Assembly: GCA_032716605.1 (NCBI GenBank)
Contig: CM064539.1
Span: 1,280,590-1,344,589 of the forward strand
Origin: Paralithodes platypus
Lineage: Eukaryota > Arthropoda > Malacostraca > Decapoda > Lithodidae
DNA: 64,000 bases
Direction of reading: 5' to 3'
The notes beneath the pieces were generated by a model, which did not search any database, had not been told where the DNA came from, and was given only the letters and a program-made list of their open reading frames with translations. Both the position numbers and the translations under genes were made by a program. Of the stretch, positions 55,101 to 64,000 are shown piece by piece (the stretch's first letter is position 1; each line of letters opens with the position of its first letter).

Positions 55101-55438
55101 GGGGAGGTTTTTAGTTTGTTTCCTACTCCTCCAGCAATCTTAAAATTTCACCCCCTTGACCCCCTTTCAAGATAAATGTATACATTTTTCGGTAGAAAAA
55201 TGTCCCGGCCGAAGGCCGATTACTCTTAAATTACAGGCTCGCTATCGCTCGCCAGGATAAAATCGACACCTAAATGGCACGAAAGGTCTTAAAATTGACA
55301 GAATGGGACGGAAATTCTTAAAAATCGCCAAACTAATGGGGCGAACGTCTTATAATGTCAAAAGCAATGGGGCTAAACATGAGGGAGAAAGGGGTCAATA
55401 AAAATATCCCTGAAGTGGAAATCCCCCCCCCCCCAACC
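55101..55438 (-). mobile_element. TTAA-L full copy, second of a pair
   Basis: Opposite orientation, sharing TTAA 55,097-55,100, ending at TTAA 55,439-55,442. CCCGGCCGAAGGCCG, GCTCGCTATCGCTCGCC. The pair forms a large inverted repeat. Confidence 0.87.
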
Positions 55439-55507
55439 TTAACCTGAATACACTTGTCTAATAGTAGCCAAAATAGGATGAAAAGAACGGCCCTGGTACT
55501 GAAAGGG

Positions 55508-55741
55508 TTAAAAGGGTTGGTTGTGATCGTTTGAAGCCTTATTATTGTTAGAGGTTCTTCCTAAGCTGAATATTATTGTCTAATGGTGGCCACAATATAA
55601 TGGAAGGGTGTTTGGCAGTCGGAGGGTTGATTGAGACAGTCTTTACCCTTTTAACTCCCACAGATCCTTCCTAAGCTGTATAAAATCGTCTAAGGATAGC
55701 CAGGAAATACGTTAAAACGCATCATGATCCTCAAGGGGTTA
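55508..55741. mobile_element. Composite PB-family fragments
   Basis: AAGGGTTGGTTGTGATCGTT, then GATCCTTCCTAAGCTGTATA and ATCCTCAAGGGG TTAA: parts of at least two PB copies. A SINE E end with ATCTATCTATC lies at 55,755-55,820. Confidence 0.6.
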
Positions 55742-55829
55742 ACAAAGTAAATTTATATCTATCTATCTAGCTATCTATCTATCTATCTATCTATATACTC
55801 AGACCCAATCCCCACCTTTCCTTTTTGTG

Positions 55830-56402
55830 TTTTTTTTTTACTAAATAATATTTTGATATCGGTTATCTTTCCCGCGGTTTCTTTGAAGAGAAACAAAGGA
55901 TTGTTTTCATTTGTTCCCCTTGCATCTTTCCTAATGAGAAAGTATATTTGGTTGCATGTTCTGCCTTGTGTCTGTGTGAGTGTGTGTGAGTTGCATAAAG
56001 TTACCTAGATAATAATATACACAAATATCTCATAATGTTTGTATATTTTTATTTGATGGTGACATAATAAAGGCGATGGTAGGGTTGGGTGGTGGCCGAT
56101 AACGACCGTGTTTGATGGAAAAGCAATAATGGTTTGGTGGTTTCCACAGGTACGCCACAGTAGCCTTGTCCGTTTCCTAGTCATTCAGGTGTGACTTTAA
56201 CCTCATGACTAAGGGACAAGTGGCTTAATTCTCCACTTTTGGTAATGCACAATATTGACGTAAATTAGGGCACGGTGTGAAACAAGCTCTGGCAAAATAT
56301 TATATTGATCCAACTTTTTGTTAATAAGTTAGTCCCGAAAAACGATGTAACACGGCCTCTGAAACCCATATGGTCAACAGATACCCTTGGTAGCTCTCAT
56401 CT
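55830..56402. other. Intergenic, no recognised repeat or gene
   Basis: AT-rich with a minor TGTGTGAGTGTG patch near 55,970. Nothing assignable. Confidence 0.4.
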
Positions 56403-56406
56403 TTAA

Positions 56407-56768
56407 GGGGAGATGGGTCGTTTTTGGGGTCCACTTTCTCCCTCATGTTTAGCCCCATTAGTTTTCGGATGTTAAGATGTTTGCCCCATTAGTTAGTCGA
56501 TTTTAAGACCTTTCGCTCCATTTCTTCGTCAATATTTAGACCTTTCGTGCTATTTAGGTGTCGATTTTTTCCCAGGCGAACGATAGTGAGCCTGTAATGT
56601 TGGAAGAACCGGCCTTCGGCCGGGAAATTTTTCTATAAAAAAATGTACAAATTAATCTAGAAGGGGGATCTAAAGGAATGTATTTTTAAATTTGATGGAG
56701 GTCTAGGGAGGAAACTAGAAAAATAATGAATACATGCAAAAATCGCCCAAAACGTGAACCATCCCCCC
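56407..56768 (+). mobile_element. TTAA-L full copy
   Basis: TTAA at 56,403-56,406 and 56,769-56,772. GGGGAGATGGGTCGTTTTTG, CCGGCCTTCGGCCGG, GTGAACCATCCCCCC. Very close to 34,157-34,534. Confidence 0.87.
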
Positions 56769-56849
56769 TTAAGTATTTAGACTACCTCTTTTAACAGAAA
56801 CATCTCTCAGTGATTACACTTCGTAATTATTTGACAGCCATAAAAGGTC

Positions 56850-56950
56850 CCATCTTAAAACAGTTGGCTGAATGGGGCTGATTGGATACAAGCCAGGGAA
56901 AGAGAGAAAAGGCGATACAGATAACAAAAAAGCCGGTGACCCCCGTTAAC
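56850..56950. mobile_element. D-family right end
   Basis: CATCTTAAAACAGTTGGCTG, GATTGGATACAAGCCAGGGA and AGCCGGTGACCCCCGTTAA. Confidence 0.65.
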
Positions 56951-57002
56951 TTCAACACCTTGGTACGTACGTCGTATTATGTGATTAATGCTATAGTATG
57001 TT

Positions 57003-58055
57003 CGCTGTAAGTAGGCGAGAAATCCTGACCTCTATCCTCTGTAACTCAAAAAGGGCTAGAGCAAATTGGCTGTAAATTTCCACATCTATTCCTTGACTGA
57101 CTTTTCCCAAATGGTAGACATATTAGCTCGATTACTCTAGTCGTTTTTGAGTTACAGAGGTTAGAGGTCATGATTTCTCGCCTACTTACAGCGAACAGAC
57201 TATAGTATATAGCCGATACCAGACCCATCGAAATGTATGTGTCCTATAGTTCTATTATACAACATATTTTATTGCTTGCTAAATAATGTCAAGGCCGTCG
57301 GAAATGCATTATATGGATAATATGGGATTTATTAACCCGTTCAGTACCAGTAACATCCTTTCAATTATATTTTGGCAAGGATTATACGGTTTTATTCAAC
57401 TTAGGAAGGACCTCTAGCAATAATAAGGCTTCAAACTATCCCAAGCAACCTTTTTAACTACCACAGATCCTTCCCAAACTGCATAATATTGTCTAAATAT
57501 AGCTAGAATGAAATATAAGACACGTCCCTGGTACTCAAAGGGTTAACAAGGGTGTGGGGGAGACAGCCCCCCCTAATAATACTAGATTAAGTTAAATTAA
57601 GGTTATGTGCAATATTTATGACATACATATCAACATTATGAACAACAAATGTTCAAACTAGACACGAACGTAACCCACCCCACCATGTAAACAAAGCGAC
57701 GATTCGGAGATTCTGGCAATAAACTGAAAATAAGCCCCATTTGGCTACCCATTGACTGATACTTAATGGGACAGTGGTTATTTTGGGGGGGTCTATTTAT
57801 TCAAATATTATTTTATTTTTAGTTTCTTCCCTAGACCTCCATCAATCATAAAAAAAACATTCATTCGATCCCCTTACGAGATTAATTTGTACATTTTTCG
57901 GTAGATAAATGTTACGGCAGAAGGCCGATTCCTCCACAATTACAGGCTCGCTATCGCTCGCCAGGAAATAAATAGATACCTAAATGGCACGAACGGTCTT
58001 AATATTGACAAAGAAATGGAACAAAAGGTCTTAAAATCGAAAAACTAATAGGAAA
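57003..58055. repeat. Duplicated segment, copy 1
   Basis: At least 1,050 bp closely matching 60,797-61,701 plus 63,843-64,000. Contains an S-family element (57,003-57,206), unique text (GTCAAGGCCGTCGGAAATGC), a full PB element (57,336-57,542) and the first 290 bp of a TTAA-L (57,767-58,130). Differences between copies are few (for example CGATTTTAT versus CGGTTTTAT). Confidence 0.92.
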
Positions 58056-58130
58056 AACGTCTTAAAATCTAAACTCTAATGGGGCTAAGCACGAGGAAGA
58101 AAGGGGACCATAAAAACGGCCCATCTCACC
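57767..58130 (-). mobile_element. TTAA-L full copy
   Basis: TTAA at 57,763-57,766 and 58,131-58,134. TGGGACAGTGGTTATTTTGG, ACGGCAGAAGGCCG, GCTCGCTATCGCTCGCC, GGCCCATCTCACC. Confidence 0.85.
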
Positions 58131-58147
58131 TTAAGGTAAATACTTAA

Positions 58148-58367
58148 CAATTTGAAAAAATATCATGCATTTTGACTGTTCATTCTGGCTATCAATAGAC
58201 GATTTTATACAGCTAAGGAAGTAGGCCTACTGTATGTGTGGGAATTGATAGGATAAAGAATATCATTATTAACCCTCAGACTTCCATATACCCTTCCTAA
58301 TCTTAATATAATCATCTAATAATAACTAGAGAACAGATAATCAATGCGTCATCGTATCTTCAAACGG
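58148..58367. mobile_element. PB-family MITE, subfamily B, old copy
   Basis: TTAA at 58,144-58,147 and 58,368-58,371. CAATAGACGATTTTATACAG and CCCTCAGACTTCCATATACC match 37,480-37,686; the ends are diverged. Confidence 0.7.
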
Positions 58368-58371
58368 TTAA

Positions 58372-58834
58372 AGTACCAGCTCAATAATAAGATAGTTAGT
58401 CATTAAAATACAATTTTCTTAGATGAGGAATTAAAGAAAACGATAATATTTTACGGGTAACATATTTTAAATCTTCGAAAGTCAAAATATTTTACTGTAT
58501 TTATAATATTACGACATTATATACTTTATTATTCATTATGAATAACACGACAACTTGATTTATGAAAAAGAAAAATGAACTAAAATAGCATATAAATACT
58601 GTGCTCTGAAAACTTAATATTTTGAAATCTATTTTGGCAAAACTCTCTTGGGCAGACCATTCCCTTGCGCTACGTCGTTGTGTTAACATATCCTGTGTAA
58701 GCTAGTGAGTGTTGTTCCTTAATAGTGATCGAAAAGTGCCCATTTGGTTGACTCGTCCACGCTATTATACGTGTAGGACCCTACCCTTTATAGATAATTG
58801 TGGTTTGTGGTGATAAAGGGTTATATAAGCAAAA
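58372..58834 (+). promoter_or_regulatory. 5' flank of the intronless gene
   Basis: About 460 bp without recognised repeats. AT-rich to about 58,630, then mixed. A TATATAAG lies only about 10 bp before the ATG, too close to act as a TATA box for this start. The ATG context is GCAAAAATGA (A at -3). No start site can be assigned. Confidence 0.35.
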
Positions 58835-59737
58835 ATGAACCGACAGGAAATCATCACTCGTGCGCTGAACCAACTGGAGTTGGGAGAAGCTGCCCCAGAG
58901 CCAGAGGTAAAAAGCCAATGGAAGTCAAAATTGCTGGCTCGTATTCTGGACATTTGTATTCTTTTGCCTTGTGTAATTCACCTGGCAAGTGCTATTTATC
59001 TAAAAGTTAATTATGCCCCGAAATTTACTATGGATTTACCTGTCAACAAAGTGCTTTCAGTAACTGACATTGAGATGATCAAAAGTATTCTGCCTCAACC
59101 AGTGCTGCAAAGTTTGAGCACATTGGGTTTTTTGGATCTCAATGGAATTACATCACTTGATGATTTCATTCACAAGCATATAATAAGTAAATTGCCATAC
59201 AATGAAGAGTTTTTGGTTCATCTGCAGACCAAAACCTATACTGAACTTGTGGATTTGGTTAATACTCACAAAACCAAAATTCCTTTCCTTCCTGATACCG
59301 ATGCAGAGGTTTTCAAAGATACTGGCATAAAATTCCATGAAGCAAAAAGTGTACTAGATTTGCAAATAGGTTTTCTGATTGCATCCGAGGTCTTGGTAAT
59401 CTTCTTCTGGCTCGGTTGCTATGTGTGCACACACAAATCATTTGTATATGTTAGTGTGTTTCTCATGAGTGGGGTGGTCTTCTACTGGGCATACTTGATA
59501 TTTTGTCTAGCTGGTCGCAATTATATGTTGAGTTTAGTATATTACAGCGAAGTTATAATTCCTATGGAATACTGTGGTATGATCGAGTCCGTACCTTTCT
59601 GGCACGGAATAAGTGAATATTCTCTGGGTGGGTATTTCTTGCACGTTGGCAAACTTATTGTCTGTATCTTGATTGGTGTTCTTTTCCACAACAACAACAA
59701 CAAGTTATATCCTAGCTACTCGTCCCTAAAGAAATAA
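58835..59737 (+). CDS. Unrecognised 300-residue multi-pass membrane protein, single exon
   Basis: Complete ATG-to-TAA frame on one exon. An N-terminal cytosolic-looking stretch (MNRQEIITRALNQLELGE) leads to a hydrophobic segment at about 34-53 (ARILDICILLPCVIHLASA). Residues 54-175 form a soluble domain with leucine-rich helices (DIEMIKSILPQPVLQSLSTL). Three more hydrophobic segments follow at about 180-205, 210-232 and 266-288, then an Asn run (HNNNNKLYP) and the tail SSLKK. No signal peptidase site, catalytic motif or known domain is recognised. The frame has no lesions and ordinary codon use among decayed repeats, which argues for a selected gene; it could also be an expressed retrogene. 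AATAAA overlaps the stop (59,733-59,738). A 65 bp tandem array starts at once, and a duplicated segment flanks the gene on both sides. Confidence 0.85.
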   Translation: MNRQEIITRALNQLELGEAAPEPEVKSQWKSKLLARILDICILLPCVIHLASAIYLKVNYAPKFTMDLPVNKVLSVTDIEMIKSILPQPVLQSLSTLGFLDLNGITSLDDFIHKHIISKLPYNEEFLVHLQTKTYTELVDLVNTHKTKIPFLPDTDAEVFKDTGIKFHEAKSVLDLQIGFLIASEVLVIFFWLGCYVCTHKSFVYVSVFLMSGVVFYWAYLIFCLAGRNYMLSLVYYSEVIIPMEYCGMIESVPFWHGISEYSLGGYFLHVGKLIVCILIGVLFHNNNNKLYPSYSSLKK

Positions 59738-60190
59738 AGCTTGGCTGCACCTCGAGACATTAGCTGAGGACTAACAGCTAAACAGTAATGGTTTGATCTT
59801 CTAGCTTGGCTGCACCGTGAGACTTTAGCTGAGAACTAACAGCTAAACAGTAATGGTTTGATCTTATAGCTTGGCTGCACCGTGAGACTTTAGCTGAGGA
59901 CTAAAAGCTAAACAGTAATTGTTTGATCTTATAGCTTGGCTGCACCGTGAGACTTTAGCTGAGAACTAACAGCTAAACAGTAATGGTTTGATCTTATAGC
60001 TTGGCTGCACCGTGAGACTTTAGCTGAGGACTGACAGCTAAACAGTAATGGTTTTATCTTATAGCTTGGCTGCACTGCGGGACTTTAGCTGAGGACTGAC
60101 AGCTAAACAGTAATGGTTTGATCTTATAGCTTGGCTGCACTGCGGGACTTTAGCTGAGTACTGACAGCTAAACAGTAATGGTTTTCAGGT
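59738..60190. repeat. 65 bp tandem array abutting the stop codon
   Basis: Seven units starting at 59,738, 59,803, 59,868, 59,933, 59,998, 60,063 and 60,128: AGCTTGGCTGCACCGTGAGA, CTTTAGCTGAGGACTAACAG, CTAAACAGTAATGGTTTGAT, CTTAT. Each holds TAGCTG and CAGCTA in inverted arrangement, giving a small hairpin per unit. It would form the 3' UTR of the upstream gene if transcription reads on. Confidence 0.93.
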
Positions 60191-60294
60191 GTATTGTGTT
60201 TTGGAGTTCCATGTCGATGGTCCAAGATCACGCCTAAATCGTGGCTTGAAATTCATCTTTGTTTACATCACCGCAATCTCTTAATGTTACCACT

Positions 60295-60405
60295 TAACCA
60301 TCTCAGTATTTAAAGGACGCGTTTTCTATCTATTTTGGCTGATATCACACAATTTTAATAAGCTTTGAAAGGCCCTCTAGGAATCACCGGTGTAAACTCT
60401 ATCTT
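60295..60405. mobile_element. PB-family fragment, diverged
   Basis: TTAACCATCTCAGTATTTAA, GGACGCGTTTTCTATC and AATTTTAATAAGCTTTGAAA resemble subfamily B. Confidence 0.5.
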
Positions 60406-60770
60406 AATTAATTAGTCACCGTCTTTTTTTATCTTTCTCTCCTTTTCTCTCTTTCCCTGGCTTGTATCCAATTGGCCCCATTCACCAACTGTTTTAAGAC
60501 GTTTATCCCCATCAAGGTGTCGATTTCTTCCTGGCGAGCAATAGCGAGCCATCATTGTATGGAGAAATCTGGCTTTGCCGGAGACATTGTTCTATCAAAA
60601 AATGTAAAAATTTAGCCTGCTGTCAAAACAAAAATATAAATATGCTGGCTCGCTACCGCTCGCCAGGAAAATATTGACACCTGGATGGGGGTAAACATCT
60701 TATAACAGTAGGCTGAATGGGGCCGAATGGATACAAGCCAAAGAGAGAGGGAGAGAAAGAGAAAGAGACT
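60405..60770. mobile_element. D-family element, nearly full
   Basis: TTAATTAATTAGTCACCGTC, CTTGTATCCAATTGGCCCCA, CTGGCGAGCAATAGCGAGCC, CTGGCTTTGCCGG, GCTCGCTACCGCTCGCC and GGATACAAGCCAAAGAGAGA. Confidence 0.75.
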
Positions 60771-60796
60771 CTTCTGAGCTACAGTACTATAGTCTA

Positions 60797-61701
60797 TTCA
60801 CTCTAAGTAGGCGAGAAATCATGACCTCTATCCTCTGTAACTCAAAAGGGCTAGAGCAAATTGGCTGTAAATTTCCACATCTATTCCTTGACTGACTTTT
60901 CCCAAATGGTAGACATATTAGCTCGATTACTCTAGTCGTTTTTGAGTTACAGAGGTTAGAGGTCATGATTTCTCGCCTACTTACAGCGAACAGACTATAG
61001 TATATAGCCGATACCAGACCCATCGAAATGTATGTGTCCTATAGTTCTATTATACAACATATTTTATTGCTTGCTAAATAATGTCAAGGCCGTCGGAAAT
61101 GCATTATATGGATAATATGGGATTTATTAACCCGTTCAGTACCAGTAACATCCTTTCAATTATATTTTGGCAAGGATTATACGATTTTATTCAACTTAGG
61201 AAGGACCTCTAGCAATAATATGGCTTCAAACTATCCCAAGCAACCTTTTTAACTACCACAGATCCTTCCCAAGCTGCATAAATATCGTCTAAATATAGCT
61301 AGAATGAAATATAAGACACGTCCCTGGTACTCAAAGGGTTAACAAGGGTGTGGGGGAGACAGCCCCCCCTAATAATACTAGATTAAGTTAAATTAAGGTT
61401 ATGTGCAATATTTATGACATACATATCAACATTATGAACAACAAATGGTCAAACTAGACACGAACGTAACCTTACCCCACCATGTAAACAAAGCGACGAT
61501 TCGGAGATTCTGGCAATAAACTGAAAATAAGCCCCATTTGGCTACCCATTGACTGATACTTAATGGGACAGTGGTTATTTTGGGGGGGTCTATTTATTCA
61601 AATATTATTTTATTTTTAGTTTCTTCCCTAGACCTCCATCAATCATAAAAAAAACATTCATTCGATCCCCTTACGAGATTAATTTGTACATTTTTAGGTA
61701 G
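60797..61701. repeat. Duplicated segment, copy 2 (left part)
   Basis: Matches 57,003-57,900 in order, including the S element, the PB element (61,131-61,338, TTAA both sides) and the start of the TTAA-L (61,564 onward). Interrupted by a LINE after TTTTTAGGTAG; continues at 63,843. Confidence 0.92.
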
Positions 61702-63842
61702 GAGTACAAAGGGAGTACAAAGGAAATCAAGCAACAACAGGTCTAGTGACCCTTCTAGGTTGCTTGTCCTTCAAAACACTGAGGATCAAGTGTCCAAACA
61801 GTGGTTTAGAGTGGGTAAGGGAACATTGGAAAGGGAACTACTGCCCTGCCACTAACGTGGCAGGACTAGGAAGTTAGTAGGGGACATATGGGTTAGTAAC
61901 TGAGGGGAGGATAAAGTTATTCATTTACAAACGCAGTCAGTCGCGGGTTTGATGCGAGATATTTGTCTAGGCGGAATTTAAATGAATCAACGGTGCTGCA
62001 GTCTATAACGTCTCGGGGAAGCCCATTCCACAAGTTGACAACTCGATTGAAGAAGAAATTCTTAGATTCGTGCGAGTTAAAAGATTTACTAATAATTTTG
62101 CAACCGTTTCCCCGCGTGTAATTAGATTGGTCGATAGTGAAGTACTTACTACAGTTCATATTGTCGATGCCTTTGATGATTTTGAACACTTGAATTAAGT
62201 CGCCTCTTAATCTGCGCTGGGTTAAAGGAAATAGATTTAATTCTCTAAGACGCTCTTCGTATGGTTTGTTCTTTAGGCTAGGTATCATTTTGGTAACTCT
62301 ACGTTGAACTCGTTCTAGCTTGTTTATATCTTTTTGGTAATAAGGGCACCAGGATTGAACGCAGTATTCCAGAAGAGGGCGGACTAAGGAATTGTAAAGG
62401 GTTAGGATAACTTCTTTGGATTTATGCTCAAATGACCTGCCTATAAAGCCAATTATTTTGTTTGCCTTCTTAACAACTTCTGAACATTGTTGACTCGGTT
62501 TTAGGTTACTCGATATTGTTACTCCCAGATCAGTTTCTCTGTTTACATTCTTAAGCTGAGTGCCATTCATCGAATAGTTTGCTTTCTCATTTAGGTATCC
62601 GACATGTAGTACTTTACATTTATCCGCATTGAAACTCATTTGCCAAATTTGGGCCCAACATGACAATTTATCTAGATTGTGTTGCATATCGTCAACTTGT
62701 TCTTTTGAGAGTACGCTATTTGCAATTTTTGTATCGTCAGCAAATTTTTGAGATTGTGCAGGTGAGACCCTCATCTATGTCGTTGATGTAAATTAGAAAG
62801 AGAATTGGTCCTAGTACCGATCCCTGGGGTACCCCGCTACTTACGTTGGTCCATTTAGATGCCTTACCGTTTATGACTACCCTTTGCTTTCTGTTGCTGA
62901 GCCAATTTTCTATCCATTTCAACACACCGTCTTGTATTCCATGCGCTTTTAGTTTTAGCAGTAAACGTTTATGGGGAACTTTGTCAAAGGCCTTTTGAAA
63001 ATCAAGGTATATAATATCTACAGCTTTACTCTCATCGTAGAGGTTGAGGATATCGTGGAAGAAGTCTAAGAGGTTTGTTAAACAGGAACGTTTTTTACGA
63101 AAGCCGTGTTGAGTATCTTTAAGTATGTTATTTTCCTCTAAGTGATTTACGAGTCTGTCTCGTATGACCGTTTCTAGCATTTTACATACAACTGAGGTTA
63201 AGCTAATTGGACGATAGTTACTGGGTAGGGATTTGCTGCCTTTTTTGAATATCGGTGTTACGTTGGCTAGCTTCCACTGATCAGGCATAGTTCCAGACTG
63301 CAAGGATTTATTGAATAGTAATGTCAGTGGTTTGGAGACCTCATTCTTAGCTTCCTTTAGAACTCTAGGCGAGATTGTATCAGGTCCTGGTGTTTTATTT
63401 ACCTTGAGTTTATCTAAACAATTCAATACTTCTCTCTCTGTAACGGTGATATTGCTTAGAACATCTGAATTATCAATCTGAATCGGCGATGGTGTAGGGA
63501 TATCACTGAGGTCTTCTGTTGTAAAAACTGATGCAAAGAAGGTATTGAGGGCATTACTCATTTGTACTTCGTCTTTGGTGTATTCTCCTTTTTCATCGAC
63601 TAACGGTCCAACAGTTGAAGTAACTACTTTTTTCTTTCTGATATAACTATAGAATTCTTTCGGGTTTGTTTTACTTTGATTCGCAATATGTAACTCTAAG
63701 GTCTTTTTACTTTGCTTAATTAACTTTTTGGCTTTGCGTCGTAGCTCTACAAATTTCAGCCGTTCTTCGTCATTTTGTGAGGATTTTAATCTATCATTAG
63801 CAAATTTTTTAGCAAGCAAGCAAAGATAAATGTAGATAAATG
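61702..63842 (-). mobile_element. LINE (CR1/L2/Jockey-like), 5'-truncated, inserted in copy 2
   Basis: A 2,141 bp insertion flanked by TAGGTAG (61,695-61,701 and 63,843-63,849), a 7 bp target duplication absent as such from copy 1. Minus strand codes for a reverse transcriptase: [73 protein letters not shown], then FADDTKI and the C-terminal RRLRGDLIQVFKIIKG. The frame breaks once, at a T5 run (62,745-62,749), just before FADD. The 3' UTR end (61,702-61,916) includes TACAAAGGAAATCAAGCAAC, also found next to opsin exon 1 at about 33,560. Confidence 0.93.
61917..63836 (-). pseudogene. LINE reverse transcriptase, split by one frameshift
   Basis: The upstream frame covers RT motifs 0-5 to [12 protein letters not shown] (ends at 62,737); the downstream frame starts around the FADD box (62,760) and runs to the stop at 61,917. 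The two catalytic Asp boxes (LDFQKAFD and FADD) are thus in different frames. The endonuclease domain is absent through 5' truncation. The first residues of the track to 63,882 are host flank read-through. A single homopolymer indel means the copy is young or the indel is a sequencing error. Confidence 0.88.
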
Positions 63843-64000
63843 TAGGTAGATAAATGTTACGGCTGAAGGCCGATTCCTCCACAATTACAGGCTCGCTATC
63901 GCTCGCCAGGAAATAAATAGATACCTAAATGGCACGAACGGTCTTAATATTGACAAAGAAATGGAACAAAAGGTCTTAAAATCGAAAAACTAATAGGAAA
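63843..64000. repeat. Duplicated segment, copy 2 (right part), runs off the window
   Basis: ATAAATGTTACGGCTGAAGG to AAAACTAATAGGAAA matches 57,905-58,055 with one or two differences. The copy continues past position 64,000. Confidence 0.92.

Larger units (their letters stand above)
53950..55507. mobile_element. PB-family MITE hosting three nested elements
   Basis: TTAA at 53,946-53,949 and 55,508-55,511. Left end CCCTTTGAG, right end GGTACTGAAAGGG. Interrupted at TA by a T element (53,961-54,635) and at TTAA by two TTAA-L elements (54,769-55,096 and 55,101-55,438). Removing them restores the usual order GAGTACCAGCGACG ... GACCTTCTTAACCTGAATAC. Confidence 0.87.

Noticed and set aside
59153..59338. 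Minus-strand frame inside the intronless gene
   Set aside because: Shadow of the 300-codon plus-strand frame.

Overview
This is nuclear DNA from an animal, most likely an arthropod and probably a decapod crustacean. The clues are genes split by GT-AG introns, an invertebrate-type opsin, short interstitial TTAGG tracts, TAGGCC-rich intergenic DNA, long (AT)n, (CT)n, (CA)n and GATA microsatellites, and very dense mobile-element remnants. The taxon is inferred, since no species marker is visible. Only a few percent of the window codes for protein; most of the rest is repeats nested in one another.

Layout. 0.6-13.0 kb, minus strand: a complete nine-exon glutaredoxin-3 (GLRX3/PICOT) gene of 332 codons, with one thioredoxin-like and two CGFS glutaredoxin domains. 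17.9-33.5 kb, minus strand: a nine-exon opsin of 420 codons with the retinal-binding lysine and an unusual DRC in place of DRY/ERY. Its fifth intron is 7.4 kb long and holds a 1.8 kb TG minisatellite and a 17-unit tRNA-like array. 34.5-35.2 kb: a repeat-poor island with a possible 5' exon for the opsin. 38.3-38.6 kb, plus strand: a THAP zinc-finger exon with a 1-nt insertion and an in-frame stop. 39-58 kb: no convincing host gene, only stacked mobile elements and simple repeats, including a 465 bp near-perfect palindrome. 58.8-59.7 kb, plus strand: an intact intronless gene for an unrecognised 300-residue protein with about four membrane segments, followed directly by a 65 bp tandem array. 60.8-64.0 kb: a second copy of the 57.0-58.06 kb segment, split by a 2.1 kb LINE, which suggests a duplicated block continuing beyond the window.

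Repeat families, defined here by their sequence. TTAA-L: about 330-380 bp, TTAA-flanked, with a GGCGAGCGATAGCGAGCC motif and a CCGGCC-GAA-GGCCGG hairpin, roughly 30 copies. PB: about 210 bp, TTAA-flanked, ends CCCTTTGAGTACCAGCG. C: about 200 bp, TTAA-flanked, ends GCCGGTATCACACGAG. D: about 320 bp, ends GGGGTCACC. T: about 211 bp, TA-flanked, ends GCGCTAATAAGTCATG, internally amplified in several copies. F: ends ACCACTTGCGAGTTTCAGG. S: palindromic, ends TAGTCTATTCGCTG. G: ends GGATGTAGTTACCGGGTG. There are also pogo/Tigger-like MITEs, an 88 bp tRNA-Gln-like unit in three arrays, a second tRNA-derived SINE, a GATA-tailed SINE (E), and fragments of at least four LINE lineages.

The genes do not form a pathway. 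GLRX3 is a housekeeping iron-sulfur/redox factor, the opsin is a sensory receptor, and the THAP exon is a DNA-binding module that may descend from a transposase. What links them is heavy element pressure, with several insertions sitting within a few bases of GLRX3 and opsin splice sites.
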